A stretch of 64,000 bases of DNA, from positions 2,976,001 through 3,040,000 of the forward strand of contig JMMB01000007.1 of the NCBI GenBank assembly GCA_000686145.1. Reading direction: 5' to 3'. Below the pieces are notes generated by a model. It saw nothing but the letters and a program-made list of their open reading frames with translations, had not been told where the DNA came from and made no database searches. Origin of the DNA: Peptostreptococcaceae bacterium VA2. Lineage in GTDB: Bacteria > Bacillota > Clostridia > Peptostreptococcales > Peptostreptococcaceae. The position numbers were made by a program, and so were the translations under genes. Positions 1-9,200 of the stretch are shown here, in pieces (position 1 is the stretch's first letter; every line of letters begins with the position of its first letter).

Positions 1-375
1 TGATTTTGCTCCAACAGATACAGGGAAACCTATGCTAGAAGATATATATCCATTCTCTTTAGCACACTCCCATAAATTTTTAACGTTTTCACTTACATAC
101 CAATACCATGCATCCATATGTTTTCCTGTTGGATCAAATATTTTATTAGTATGTACCCCATGAGTTGCAGGGTAAGTACCTGTTATCATAGAATGATGGC
201 AAGTATATGTAAATGTAGGAAATACACTTTTAACACCTTTTGATGCATAAGTTCCATTTTCTACAAAATATTTCTTTAAATTAGGAAGTTTAACTCCTAT
301 TCTTTCTGATTCAAATACAAACTCTGGTTTTAGAGCGTCTATTGATATTAATAAAACACTTGGTTTATTATTCAT
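1..375 (-). CDS. Type I phosphodiesterase / nucleotide pyrophosphatase (N-terminal part, cut by window edge)
   Basis: Reading from the ATG at 375 gives 125 residues, and the frame stays open to the window edge, so the C-terminal part is missing. The start MNNKPSVLLISIDALKPEF is the first metal-binding strand of the alkaline-phosphatase superfamily (Asp in ISIDAL), and PTFTYTCHHSMITGTYP matches the nucleophile Thr region of the nucleotide pyrophosphatase/phosphodiesterase family. Such enzymes hydrolyse phosphodiester or pyrophosphate bonds of nucleotides or phospholipid head groups. It follows the MFS gene by 41 bp on the same strand, so it is probably the last gene of an operon with two transporters and a DeoR regulator. 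The substrate is unknown. Confidence 0.8.
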   Translation of the reverse strand, partial: MNNKPSVLLISIDALKPEFVFESERIGVKLPNLKKYFVENGTYASKGVKSVFPTFTYTCHHSMITGTYPATHGVHTNKIFDPTGKHMDAWYWYVSENVKNLWECAKENGYISSSIGFPVSVGAKS

Positions 376-416
376 TTTCTATTCTCCTTATTTTAAACAA
401 TATTATTAATGTCGTG

Positions 417-1652
417 TTAATTTTTTGAGTTAATCGCTTTTGAGTTAATTACTTTTATAAGTTTTTTATTAATTAATAATCCTAGCAGTCCAAAAACTAC
501 TATAATACTGAATAGTATTTTATATCCAAGCAAACCTTCAAATCTGTCTAGAATATTTCCATATAATGAATAGCAAAATACTGATGGTGAATATCCTATA
601 AAACTTGCTAGTGATATAGCTGGTCCTGATATGTTCTCATCTATCTCTACTTCTTGCATTGGTGCAAACAGTAACGCTTTCATAGAGGTTACTAATGCTG
701 CGAAAACTATCACAAATATAAAGCATATATTTACATTGATCTCCTTGTTAAATAAAACTATCATAAAAATCATAATAAATATTATTGATATAAAACTAAA
801 TCTAAAGTACTTCGATGGAGATTTAAATTTATTGTCCGCTAAATATCCCCCTAATGGTCCTGCTAACATTTTTATTCCATATTGGTTTATCATTGAGTAA
901 ACCCCAATTAATACTACACTTACGCTATATGTATTTCGTAAAAAAGGCATCATATATGTTAATCCACAATAAATAGCATAAGCACAAAATATATTTCCTG
1001 CTACTAACCAAACTTCTTTTGATTTTAATGCTTCTAAAGGTATACTTAAATTACTTTCTTTTTTTGTTTTTATAGGTTCATCCTTTTCTAAAACTATAAA
1101 TGATACTATCCCCATGATTATAGCTAATACAGAATAAAATAGTATTACATACTTAAGTGACCCTAACTTAGAAAGTAAATACAATGCCACAAATACTATT
1201 ATTGTATCAAATAAGCCTCTCCCAGCTTCAAAAAATCCAAATATTTTCCCTTGCTCATTTTTATCACCAAGAGCTTTCACACTCTTTACTAGGACTGGCC
1301 AGTAAAGCATATCGCTAAAAAGTGAAAATAAAATCCATATTAGTATAATCATATAATAACTTGGAAAAGTAGATAAGTATAGACCTGTAATACCAACACC
1401 TATCAGTCCACATGGTATTAATATTTTTTTAGATATTCTATCGATAAAATATATAGATCCTAGAAAGCCAAAAGTAGTAAAAAGTCCAGCTATGGATAGT
1501 ATATTCCCAATCTGAGTATGAGTTAAGTTTAAACTTTCTTGTACTGGAACATAAAATACATCTTGAATATAAGGTAATTTGTATACTACTCCTGTAGACA
1601 TTGTTAAAACTATAAATATAATGTATTTTTTTATATTATTCTCAGATTTCAT
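417..1652 (-). CDS. Major facilitator superfamily transporter (copy 1)
   Basis: About 411 residues with roughly 12 hydrophobic segments and the MFS loop after TM2 (IDRISKKILIP). I place the start at the ATG at 1652, which follows a GAGGGGAAAAGG ribosome site; an upstream in-frame TTG lies inside that site. It is a clear paralogue of the next gene upstream (shared TYKL-type start, SxLTHTQIGN, WPVLxKS, FGxFEAxRG). Lying between that paralogue and a phosphodiesterase, it may import an organic phosphate ester or its product; this is inference from context only. Known MFS families with this look include organophosphate antiporters and OFA-type carriers. Confidence 0.8.
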   Translation of the reverse strand: MKSENNIKKYIIFIVLTMSTGVVYKLPYIQDVFYVPVQESLNLTHTQIGNILSIAGLFTTFGFLGSIYFIDRISKKILIPCGLIGVGITGLYLSTFPSYYMIILIWILFSLFSDMLYWPVLVKSVKALGDKNEQGKIFGFFEAGRGLFDTIIVFVALYLLSKLGSLKYVILFYSVLAIIMGIVSFIVLEKDEPIKTKKESNLSIPLEALKSKEVWLVAGNIFCAYAIYCGLTYMMPFLRNTYSVSVVLIGVYSMINQYGIKMLAGPLGGYLADNKFKSPSKYFRFSFISIIFIMIFMIVLFNKEINVNICFIFVIVFAALVTSMKALLFAPMQEVEIDENISGPAISLASFIGYSPSVFCYSLYGNILDRFEGLLGYKILFSIIVVFGLLGLLINKKLIKVINSKAINSKN

Positions 1653-1842
1653 AAATCCTTTTCCCCTCAATGTTTAGTTTTAAAGTCTATACTATTATAT
1701 ACTGTTTTTTACACTTTAAAAAGCTTTGTATTTTCATATTTTATCCAATTTTCCACAAAATAGCTTTGATTATTTGCCTCAAAGCTATTCTGTGAATTTA
1801 AACTACTTAAATTTATACAGATTATATTAATTTTTAATTTAT

Positions 1843-3108
1843 TTATGCAATTTCTTGCTTTTTCTTATTCTTTTTAATTGAATTTACAAGTAATGTACTA
1901 ATTATAAATCCTACTACAGCAAATCCTATCATCATCATAAATACCATTCTATATCCTGATAAACCTGGATTATTATCTAAAACATTTCCATATAGTGAAA
2001 AACAAAACATACCTGGTGCATATCCTATAAAACTACCTATAGACATTGCTGCACCACTTATATCGTCAGATATATTTATTTCACCCATTGGTGCAAAGAA
2101 TACTGCTCTCATAGAGAATAGTACAGCTCCAAATATTAATGTCATACCCATACCTACATAAACGTTCATTGATTTATGTGGAGCTATAACCATTACAACT
2201 AAAAGTACTATACATAATATATATCCAAATCTTATGTATTTTGTTGGTGAATGGAATTTCTTATCTGCTAAGTATCCACCTACTGGTCCACCTATCATTT
2301 TTAAACCATATTGATTTATAACTCCATAAATTCCAACTAACGCAACTGGTAAGGCATATATATCTTTTAAGAAAGGTATAAAGTAAGTTATTCCACAGTA
2401 TATTGCATAGACAAAGAAAGTATTAAATGCTGCTAGCCATATCTCTTTTGTTTTAAAAGCTTGAATTGGAGAAACCTTAGCTTTTTTACCTTCTTCTTTA
2501 TTATTTTTAGAAGAACTTTCATCATCTTCAATAACAAAGAATGCTGCTATACCTATAACTATTGATGTTATAGCATAGAATAGTATAGCATTTCTAAATC
2601 CTATCTCACCAGACCCAAAGTAAGCAAATATTCCAAGTGCCGCAAAAGCTACTAAAGTATCTACAATTCCTCTACTTGCTTCAAAGTATCCAAATATTCT
2701 ACCCTGTCCGTCTTTACCTCCTAATGATTTAATACTCTTAAGTAAAACTGGCCAGAAAAGCATATCATTTGTTAATGCAAATAATGCCCATATTAATAAT
2801 ATTGCATTATATCCTGGGAAAGTTGATAACCAAAGACCTAAAACTCCTGCTCCAATAAGACCAGCCGATATTAGTATTCTCTTAGATATTTTATCTGATA
2901 ACCATATAGCTACCACAAATCCTATAGTAGTTATAGTACTACTTAGAGACAAAGCATTTCCTATTTGAGTATGTGTAAGTCCTAAGTATTGTTGCATCGG
3001 AACATAAAATGCATCTTTTAAAAAACATAGCTTATATATAGTTCCTGCCCCTAATGTTAAGATTATAAAACTAATCCATTTTTTGATATTGCTATTTTTA
3101 TTGTTCAA
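1843..3108 (-). CDS. Major facilitator superfamily transporter (copy 2), TTG start
   Basis: 421 residues, about 12 membrane segments, charged loop between the halves (EDDESSSKNNKEEGKKAK). The start is a TTG at 3108 behind a strong AAGGAGTGAGGTAG site; no ATG fits better. It is the paralogue of the following gene and was probably produced by tandem duplication, since motifs such as GLTHTQIGNA and FAPMGEINI align along the whole length. The C-terminal tail is Lys-rich. The DeoR-type gene upstream on the same strand is the likely regulator. Substrate unknown. Confidence 0.8.
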   Translation of the reverse strand: MNNKNSNIKKWISFIILTLGAGTIYKLCFLKDAFYVPMQQYLGLTHTQIGNALSLSSTITTIGFVVAIWLSDKISKRILISAGLIGAGVLGLWLSTFPGYNAILLIWALFALTNDMLFWPVLLKSIKSLGGKDGQGRIFGYFEASRGIVDTLVAFAALGIFAYFGSGEIGFRNAILFYAITSIVIGIAAFFVIEDDESSSKNNKEEGKKAKVSPIQAFKTKEIWLAAFNTFFVYAIYCGITYFIPFLKDIYALPVALVGIYGVINQYGLKMIGGPVGGYLADKKFHSPTKYIRFGYILCIVLLVVMVIAPHKSMNVYVGMGMTLIFGAVLFSMRAVFFAPMGEINISDDISGAAMSIGSFIGYAPGMFCFSLYGNVLDNNPGLSGYRMVFMMMIGFAVVGFIISTLLVNSIKKNKKKQEIA

Positions 3109-3323
3109 CTACCTCACTCCTTAATATTATTTAATAATGATTTCACTTTTAAAAACCCTTTTCTCATTTATTATTTAAATCATGTAATAATTTAATAATT
3201 TAATAATAGTTTAGTCTTTAAAGATATCCTTTTCATACTTAGTATATATAGAATTTTGTGTAGTTTCAAGTACTTTTTTGTATTATTGTGTAATTCATTT
3301 TTAAATTAATAAGAATTCGACAT

Positions 3324-3359
3324 AAAAAAATCAACTTTACTTAAGTAAAATTGATTTTT
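3324..3359 (-). terminator. Terminator behind the DeoR-type gene
   Basis: AAAAATCAACTTTACTT pairs with AAGTAAAATTGATTTTT. The near-perfect stem is flanked by A- and T-runs and lies 9 bp past the DeoR stop, so it can work in both directions and separates regulator from transporter transcription. Confidence 0.75.
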
Positions 3360-3367
3360 GTTATATA

Positions 3368-4132
3368 TTATTTATTTATTATCTCTAATCCATGCTTTAA
3401 ATACTTTTTGATAATATTTTCATTAACCTTACTATCTGTTATTATAAAGCTAATGTCTTCTATACTTGAAATTTTAGTCAAAGATACACTATCTACCTTA
3501 CTGCTATCAGCTAATATGATTGCTTCTTTCGATATATCTATCAGCTTCTTTTGAATCTCAACAGTCTCCATGTCATAATCTGTTATTCCTCTACTTATAG
3601 AAACTCCTCCAACCCCTATAAAAGATCTATCTACTATAAAATTATTTAATATTTCTTTTGTAAGTGATCCATAAAATGCATATTCTTTATTATTTAATAT
3701 TCCACCAGCTAATATTATATTTATGCCTTGGCTATTAGCTAATTCTGTTGCTATTACTAAAGAATTAGTTATAACAGTTAAGTTATTAAACTTATTTTTT
3801 ATCTGCCTTGCTATTTCTACATTGGTTGTACTATCGTTTAATGCTATGGACTGCCCTTCATTTATATACCTTATCGCAATAGATGCTATTTCTAGCTTTT
3901 CTTTTTTAAATTCTTCTTCTCTCTTATCAAAGCTTAATTTATCTACTACTATTTTCTTTGGAACAGCTCCACCATAAACTCGTTCTAATATTCCTTGTTT
4001 TTCTAAATGCTCCAAGTCTCTTCTTATAGTTTCTATAGATACATTAAGCTCCTTTATTAATTTAGACACCCTAACAGCACAATCTTTATTCAAAGCTTCT
4101 ATTATGTATTCGTATCTCTCTTGAGCTAACAT
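3368..4132 (-). CDS. DeoR-family transcriptional regulator
   Basis: 254 residues. Residues 1-60 form the DeoR helix-turn-helix (ERYEYIIEALN, then VSIETIRRDLEHLEKQG, then ERVYGGA). Residues 75-230 form the sugar-phosphate sensor fold with the typical NDSTTNVEIA and TVITNSLVIA motifs. DeoR proteins usually repress sugar or phosphorylated-substrate operons and are relieved by a phosphorylated sugar. AGGAGAGG lies just before the ATG. It is likely to control the two transporters and phosphodiesterase downstream on the same strand. Confidence 0.88.
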   Translation of the reverse strand: MLAQERYEYIIEALNKDCAVRVSKLIKELNVSIETIRRDLEHLEKQGILERVYGGAVPKKIVVDKLSFDKREEEFKKEKLEIASIAIRYINEGQSIALNDSTTNVEIARQIKNKFNNLTVITNSLVIATELANSQGINIILAGGILNNKEYAFYGSLTKEILNNFIVDRSFIGVGGVSISRGITDYDMETVEIQKKLIDISKEAIILADSSKVDSVSLTKISSIEDISFIITDSKVNENIIKKYLKHGLEIINK

Positions 4133-4396
4133 TTACCTCTCCTAACTATATGTTGATTTTTAGTATATTTAAATTAATATTACCATATGAAATATTTATC
4201 TTCTATATAAATCTATAAAAAAGGTGGTGGTACTGCAAATATAACCTCATAAGCATAATCATTTATATTATCCCATTTATGACTTGAGTGTGTTTAGCTG
4301 CTTCTATGTATTTTTTAAATTTTTTTTATTTTTGTCTATATCATTAAAATCTTCTTTTTCATATTCACTTAAATCAACTTCAATATCATTTAACAT

Positions 4397-4620
4397 GTCA
4401 TATATATTTTTGATATTCTATCCTATACTTTCTTCCGAGTTTAAATATATCTTTTAGCTTTCGTTTACCCCTGGATACTCTATTATAAATTACATCTTTA
4501 TGCACTCCAGTTTATTCACTTATGCTATCTATATCTTGTTCTTCAGCATATAGCTTTAAAAATAGTTCTCTACCAAAATATAATTTTTTATTACTTTTTA
4601 TAATAAATAGTATTTTGTTG
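4397..4620 (-). pseudogene. Remnant of a sigma-factor-like / HTH protein
   Basis: A minus-strand frame reads KLYFGRELFLKLYAEEQD, then DIDSISE, a stop, then TGVHKDVIYNRVSRGKRKL. The last part looks like a sigma region 4 helix-turn-helix as found in small phage or plasmid sigma-like proteins. The in-frame stop and lack of a start mark decay. Flanking DNA 4140-4396 and 4621-4800 holds only short coding-like scraps (for example KMLVGIYNAKDVKVIDKWN near 4720-4790) that I cannot assign. Confidence 0.4.
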
Positions 4621-4800
4621 CTCAGTAGCATCTAAAATCCAATAATAAAGGCTTATTAAAGACCTATTTAAACCTAAACATATCGCTCCTTCTAAAACCT
4701 ATGTAGTTGATTTAGATTCCATTTATCTATGACTTTAACATCCTTTGCATTATAAATGCCTACTAACATCTTGTATTTATTATATTAACCTTAATAAAAA

Positions 4801-4869
4801 AACTATTGACTAATCTAGTCAATAGCTTTTCGTGAATTTCAATGTTGGGGACGATTGATCTCTGCCCAT
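4801..4869 (-). repeat. ssrA-end repeat R1 (distal end of the array)
   Basis: Hairpin CTATTGACTA/TAGTCAATAG is followed by CGTGAATTTCAATGTTGGGG and ACGATT, matching the ssrA-end core with several mismatches. The right arm is eroded (TCTGCCCA). It is the leftmost copy and marks the outer limit of the array. Confidence 0.8.
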
Positions 4870-4884
4870 ATTCTAAATTTAAGT

Positions 4885-6645
4885 CTATTTAAGAGCACTT
4901 TTTATATCTGATATTATTAACTCTTCAGTTAAGTGATAACGTTCATATAATTCTTCCAATGATACACTATCAGTAAATTCTTTTGAAGCTCCAAAGTTTA
5001 ATACTTTCATTTCCTTATCTCCGTAGAATCTTGAAATCTTTTCACCAAATCCACCATCAAGTACTCCATCTTCCAATGTTATTACTAACTTATGATTATC
5101 TAATAACTCAGTTAGTAAACTTTTATCTATTCCACTTATAAACCTAGGATTTATTAATGTAGCATTTATTCCTGTTGTTTCTTTTAATCTTTTTCGTACT
5201 TTCTCTCCAAGATGATAGAAAGTTCCAAGACCAATGATTGCTACTTCACTTCCATCTTTAATTTTTTCATAAGTGTTTAGGTTGTCAAAGTTAGGTTCAA
5301 CTTTAGCGCCAGTTGATACTACACCCATGTTTGGAACACGTATCGCGACTGGATGTTTATCTTGCTCTATACCCCATTCCATCATAGCAATATATTCTTC
5401 CTTATTAGTCGGTGCAAGATAGACTATATTTGGTATGTTAGATATTAAAGGTATATCAAATGTTCCAAGATGTGTTACATCACTATCTGTTATTCCTCCC
5501 CAATAAACCATAATAAGTGCAGGATTATTGTTTATGGCAAGATCTTGAGATAATTGGTCATAAGTTCTTTGTATAAATGAACTCACAAAAGATGCAACAG
5601 GTTTACCTCCTTGTGATGCTATACCTGATGCAAGTGCTATTGCATGTTCTTCAGCTATTCCAACATCTATAAATTGATCTTTAAATTCATGTCTAAATGA
5701 ACCTAATCCAACTGGACCAGGAGTGGCAGCAGTTATTGCTACAATACTACTATCTTTTCTTGCCTTTTGTGATAAAATTTCACCTGCAATATCTGCATAA
5801 GTTTCACCAGTATTTTTAAATATTGGTTCTTTAGTTTCTAAGTCAAATGGCATTACCCAGTGGAATGCTTCTTTATTTTCCTCTGAATCTTTATATCCTT
5901 TTCCTTTAACTGTGTGTATATGAACTACTACTGGATGATCTATATCTTTAACCTTCGAAAATGTTTCAATTAATGACTCAAGATTATTTCCATCTTTAAC
6001 ATAATGGTAATCAAATCCTAAAGATTTAAAAAAGTTATTTTCTGATTTTCCATCAGTTTCACGAAGTAAAGCTAAGTTTTTATAAAGACCTCCGTAGTTT
6101 TCTGATATAGACATATCATTATCATTTACTAGTATTATTATATTTTTTCCGGATGCTGCTGCATTATTTAATCCTTCGTAGGCTTCTCCACCACTTAAAG
6201 AACCATCTCCTATAACAGCTATAATATTTTCATAACCACCCTTTACATCACGAGCCTTCGCTAGTCCACATGCTAAACTAACTGAAGTTGATGTATGTCC
6301 TATTGTAAAGAAATCATGTTCACTTTCATCAGGTGAAGTATATCCTGTAACACTTTTATATTCAGCTGGATTTATGAATGCATGCTTTCTTCCAGTTAAA
6401 ATTTTATGTGGATATGATTGATGAGAAACATCATAAACTATCTTATCTATTGGTGAATTAAATACATAGTGTAGTGCTATAGTTGCTTCAACCATACCTA
6501 AGTTTGGTCCAAAGTGTCCACCTATTGTACTTACTTTTGTTATTAAACTTTCTCTTATTTCACTAGATAATGTTTTTAGTTCATCACTAGTAAGTACTTT
6601 TAAATCTTTTGGTTCGTTAATTTTATTTAAAATATTTAATGGCAT
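4885..6645 (-). CDS. dxs: 1-deoxy-D-xylulose-5-phosphate synthase-like transketolase
   Basis: 586 residues, slightly shorter than the roughly 620 of standard DXS. Residues 1-280 carry the thiamine-diphosphate domain: GGHFGPNLGMVE with the active-site His, and GDGSLSGGEAYEGLNNAA with the Mg/TPP motif. Residues 290-450 carry the pyrimidine domain with the catalytic Glu in GIAEEHAIALASG, and the C-terminal transketolase domain follows. DXS joins pyruvate and glyceraldehyde 3-phosphate for isoprenoid and thiamine synthesis. Its place inside the accessory array and its MerR control suggest a regulated second copy rather than the housekeeping gene. The stop codon lies 16 bp from repeat R1. Confidence 0.85.
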   Translation of the reverse strand: MPLNILNKINEPKDLKVLTSDELKTLSSEIRESLITKVSTIGGHFGPNLGMVEATIALHYVFNSPIDKIVYDVSHQSYPHKILTGRKHAFINPAEYKSVTGYTSPDESEHDFFTIGHTSTSVSLACGLAKARDVKGGYENIIAVIGDGSLSGGEAYEGLNNAAASGKNIIILVNDNDMSISENYGGLYKNLALLRETDGKSENNFFKSLGFDYHYVKDGNNLESLIETFSKVKDIDHPVVVHIHTVKGKGYKDSEENKEAFHWVMPFDLETKEPIFKNTGETYADIAGEILSQKARKDSSIVAITAATPGPVGLGSFRHEFKDQFIDVGIAEEHAIALASGIASQGGKPVASFVSSFIQRTYDQLSQDLAINNNPALIMVYWGGITDSDVTHLGTFDIPLISNIPNIVYLAPTNKEEYIAMMEWGIEQDKHPVAIRVPNMGVVSTGAKVEPNFDNLNTYEKIKDGSEVAIIGLGTFYHLGEKVRKRLKETTGINATLINPRFISGIDKSLLTELLDNHKLVITLEDGVLDGGFGEKISRFYGDKEMKVLNFGASKEFTDSVSLEELYERYHLTEELIISDIKSALK

Positions 6646-6699
6646 ATTAATTTCTCCTAATTTTTATATTTTAAAGTCTTTGTTTTTGCTACATTGACT

Positions 6700-6730
6700 A
6701 GTATATAGCTTAGAGTGAACTCTAAGTCAA
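6700..6730 (-). promoter_or_regulatory. MerR-type promoter of the dxs-like gene
   Basis: On the minus strand TTGACT and TATACT are separated by exactly 19 bp (6706-6724). The spacer holds the dyad TAGAGTTCACTCTAA. An overlong 19-bp spacer with a central dyad is the hallmark of promoters activated by MerR proteins that twist the DNA. Confidence 0.85.
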
Positions 6731-6765
6731 TAGATAAATTTAAAATATTTTTTTCTAAATTTCAC

Positions 6766-6796
6766 TTTACTTAGAGTTCACTCTAATGGTTATAAT
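6766..6796 (+). promoter_or_regulatory. MerR-type autoregulated promoter
   Basis: TTTACT (6766-6771) and TATAAT (6791-6796) are separated by 19 bp containing the same dyad TAGAGTTCACTCTAA as the divergent promoter. The MerR gene starts 30 bp downstream behind AGGAGGT. Confidence 0.85.
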
Positions 6797-6826
6797 ATAA
6801 TATGATTTATTTTAGGAGGTAAAATT

Positions 6827-7201
6827 ATGCTCTATACTATTAAAGAGGTAGCTAAAAAATATAATTTATCTGCTCATACTCTTCGCTATTATGAAAAAGA
6901 AGGTTTACTTCCTTTTGTTGAGCGTAATGAACAAGGTAATAGAATTTTTAAGGATAAAGACTTTAAATGGCTTGATCTAATATGTTGTTTAAGAAATACT
7001 AATATGCCTATATCTAAGATTAAAGAGTATGTTGATTTATGTTTGGAAGGTCCTGAAACTATTTGTAAGCGTGAAGATATACTTTTAAAACATAAGGAAT
7101 ACATAGAAAATGAGATAAAAAACTTTAATTCTTATCTTGGAATTGTAGATAATAAGATAAATTATTATATTAAAGAACAAAAATCTATTATATGTAAATA
7201 A
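6827..7201 (+). CDS. MerR-family transcriptional regulator
   Basis: 124 residues. The N-terminal winged helix reads MLYTIKEVAKKYNLSAHTLR, YYEKEGLLPF and RNEQGNRIF, which is classic for MerR. The C-terminal part is a coiled coil (about 80-115) with no obvious metal-binding Cys cluster, so it resembles the aldehyde/redox/drug-responding subgroup rather than metal sensors. AGGAGGT precedes the ATG. It is divergent to the dxs-like gene, and both promoters carry its probable operator, so it likely controls that gene and itself. Few MerR-type genes in this window point away from the ssrA direction; this is one. Confidence 0.9.
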   Translation: MLYTIKEVAKKYNLSAHTLRYYEKEGLLPFVERNEQGNRIFKDKDFKWLDLICCLRNTNMPISKIKEYVDLCLEGPETICKREDILLKHKEYIENEIKNFNSYLGIVDNKINYYIKEQKSIICK

Positions 7202-7530
7202 TTCAAAACTATTTATAGGCTATCTCGTAATACTATTTATTTATTATTATTTATAAATTCAATTTATTTTCTACTATAAATGATTTTGATACTTTTTTAT
7301 TATACTGTAAGTTATATAGTCATTTTAAAGGTTGATAAAATAGTTTTTAAATGATTTATATTATTATCCTCCTGTAGTTTGTGAACTATTGGGGGATATT
7401 GCTCTTTCTTCATTTAAAATTCATTTAGCGTTATATCTAAAAACTGATTATCAATCATTTTAATTCTCCTTATTTTTTATTTAACTATTATATTAAATAA
7501 TATATATCCTTATAACAAGTAGTTACTCTT
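7202..7530. other. Non-coding gap, nothing recognisable
   Basis: AT-rich DNA with stops in all frames. I see no gene, RNA or strong hairpin here before the long palindrome at 7531. Confidence 0.5.
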
Positions 7531-7578
7531 TTATCAACAAGATATATATTTATATTTAAATATATATCTTGTTGATAA
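7531..7578. repeat. Perfect 22-bp inverted repeat
   Basis: Two 22-bp arms (starting TTATCAACAAG and ending CTTGTTGATAA) are exact reverse complements around a 4-bp loop. There is no T-run, and it sits alone 12 bp from repeat R2. It could be a bidirectional terminator, an operator or the relic of a small element. Confidence 0.7.
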
Positions 7579-7589
7579 ATATATATATT

Positions 7590-7634
7590 AAAAGCACTCA
7601 TATCCAATGGATATGAGTGTTCGTAGATTTTAAT
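7590..7634 (-). repeat. ssrA-end repeat R2 (eroded)
   Basis: Hairpin CACTCATATCC/GGATATGAGTG is followed by CGTAGATTTTAAT, after which the similarity fades. The hairpin is almost that of R7 and resembles the genuine ssrA terminator (CACTTATACC...). Confidence 0.65.
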
Positions 7635-7806
7635 TAGCGAAAGTAAATTGAAGATAAATATTTTAAATAGAATTATTAAAATAGAGAATTCTATCTATAA
7701 ATGATGACAGCAAAGGTATTTATGATGCTCTTTAATTGACTATTAACTTTATAATTTTATTATAGGTCATCTTATGCAAGGAGCTTATTACTTAACTTAC
7801 TTTTTG

Positions 7807-9189
7807 CTATATAGCTTTTTCTTCTTCAATTAATTCGTATTCTTGATTTACAGGATATTTTCTAATCTCTTTAATTAAAACTATCCCTGTAACAACTGCG
7901 GATAATATATCAGCAGTTGGTTGTGCAAACCATATACCATTTAAACCTAAGAAATTAGGTAATATTAATATCATAGGTATTAGTACTATAACTTGTCTTA
8001 ATAAACCTAATACCATAGACATTTTTGCTTTTCCTATTGATTGTATAAAGTTACTTCCTACCATTGATATTCCTATTATAGGCATTGCAAATGAATATTT
8101 TCTTAATCCATTTATAGTTATACTCATAAGTTGTTGGTCTTTATTAAATGCTCCAACTAAAACTTGTGGTGCAAGTTGAACAAATAAAGCACCTAATATA
8201 AATACCACTGTTGCTAATGATAAACTGATTTTTAAAGTTTTCTTAACTCTATCATATTTTTTAGCTCCATAGTTAAATCCTACTATAGGTTGCATGCCTT
8301 GTACAAAACCGTATGCTGGCATTACAAATAACATATTTATTGAACTTATTGTTGCCATTGCACCTATTGCTATATCTCCACCATATTTTTTTAATGAAGT
8401 ATTAAACATAAGTTGAACCATACTATTAGCTAGTTGCATTGCAAATGGAGCCATACCTATTGCAAATATTGTTTTTAAGATTGTTTTATTTAATTTTAAA
8501 TTTAATTTTTTAAACTTTACGTTTGATTTTCCTCTTAAATAATATGATAATCCACACATTGATGAAGTTGCTTGAGAGATTATAGTAGCAAGTGCTGCAC
8601 CTTGTATCCCCATATTAAATACAAATATAAATAATGCATCTAATATTATATTCATAAAACATCCTACAGCCATTATAGTAGCTGAAAGTTTTGGATTTCC
8701 ATCCCCTCTTATTAAGTTACTAAACATCATTGACATTATGTTAAATGTTGCACCAATTAATATTACACTCATATAAGATTTTGCATAACCTATTGTACCT
8801 TCACTTGCTCCAAATATTGTAAGGATTTCATTTAAAAATATTGTTCCAAGTACAGTTATTGCAATCCCTAATATTACTGCTAAACTTATTGCGTTTCCTA
8901 CAATACGTTCAGCTTCATCTCTTTGTCCTTCTCCTAGTTTTATAGATACATTTGTAGTTGATCCTACACCTATAAGTGTTCCAAAAGCAATTATTATTGA
9001 CATCATAGGCATTGTTACTCCAAGACCTGTTATTGCCATAGGACCAACACCTGGTATGTTTCCTATAAATATTCTATCTACCACATTGTAAAGTGCACTT
9101 ACCATCATTCCGATAATGGCTGGCACTGAATATTTTAATAATAGATTACCGATTGGCTGTGTAGCTAATATATTCTGATTATTATCCAT
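7807..9189 (-). CDS. MATE-family multidrug efflux transporter
   Basis: 460 residues with 12 membrane segments in two homologous halves. The start (NQNILATQPIGNLLLKYSVP) and IGNIPGVGPMAITGLG are typical of MepA-type MATE pumps, which expel cationic drugs and dyes using the sodium or proton gradient. A MarR regulator lies 11 bp upstream on the same strand, the same layout as MepR-MepA, so the two form an operon. The stop lies about 170 bp from repeat R2. Confidence 0.9.
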   Translation of the reverse strand: MDNNQNILATQPIGNLLLKYSVPAIIGMMVSALYNVVDRIFIGNIPGVGPMAITGLGVTMPMMSIIIAFGTLIGVGSTTNVSIKLGEGQRDEAERIVGNAISLAVILGIAITVLGTIFLNEILTIFGASEGTIGYAKSYMSVILIGATFNIMSMMFSNLIRGDGNPKLSATIMAVGCFMNIILDALFIFVFNMGIQGAALATIISQATSSMCGLSYYLRGKSNVKFKKLNLKLNKTILKTIFAIGMAPFAMQLANSMVQLMFNTSLKKYGGDIAIGAMATISSINMLFVMPAYGFVQGMQPIVGFNYGAKKYDRVKKTLKISLSLATVVFILGALFVQLAPQVLVGAFNKDQQLMSITINGLRKYSFAMPIIGISMVGSNFIQSIGKAKMSMVLGLLRQVIVLIPMILILPNFLGLNGIWFAQPTADILSAVVTGIVLIKEIRKYPVNQEYELIEEEKAI

Positions 9190-9200
9190 AATCTACCTCC

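Noticed and set aside
4210-4250. GGTGGTGGTACTGC looked like the core of a T-box leader.
   Set aside because: No specifier stem, no terminator and no synthetase or amino-acid gene behind it; on the other strand it reads as a coding scrap.
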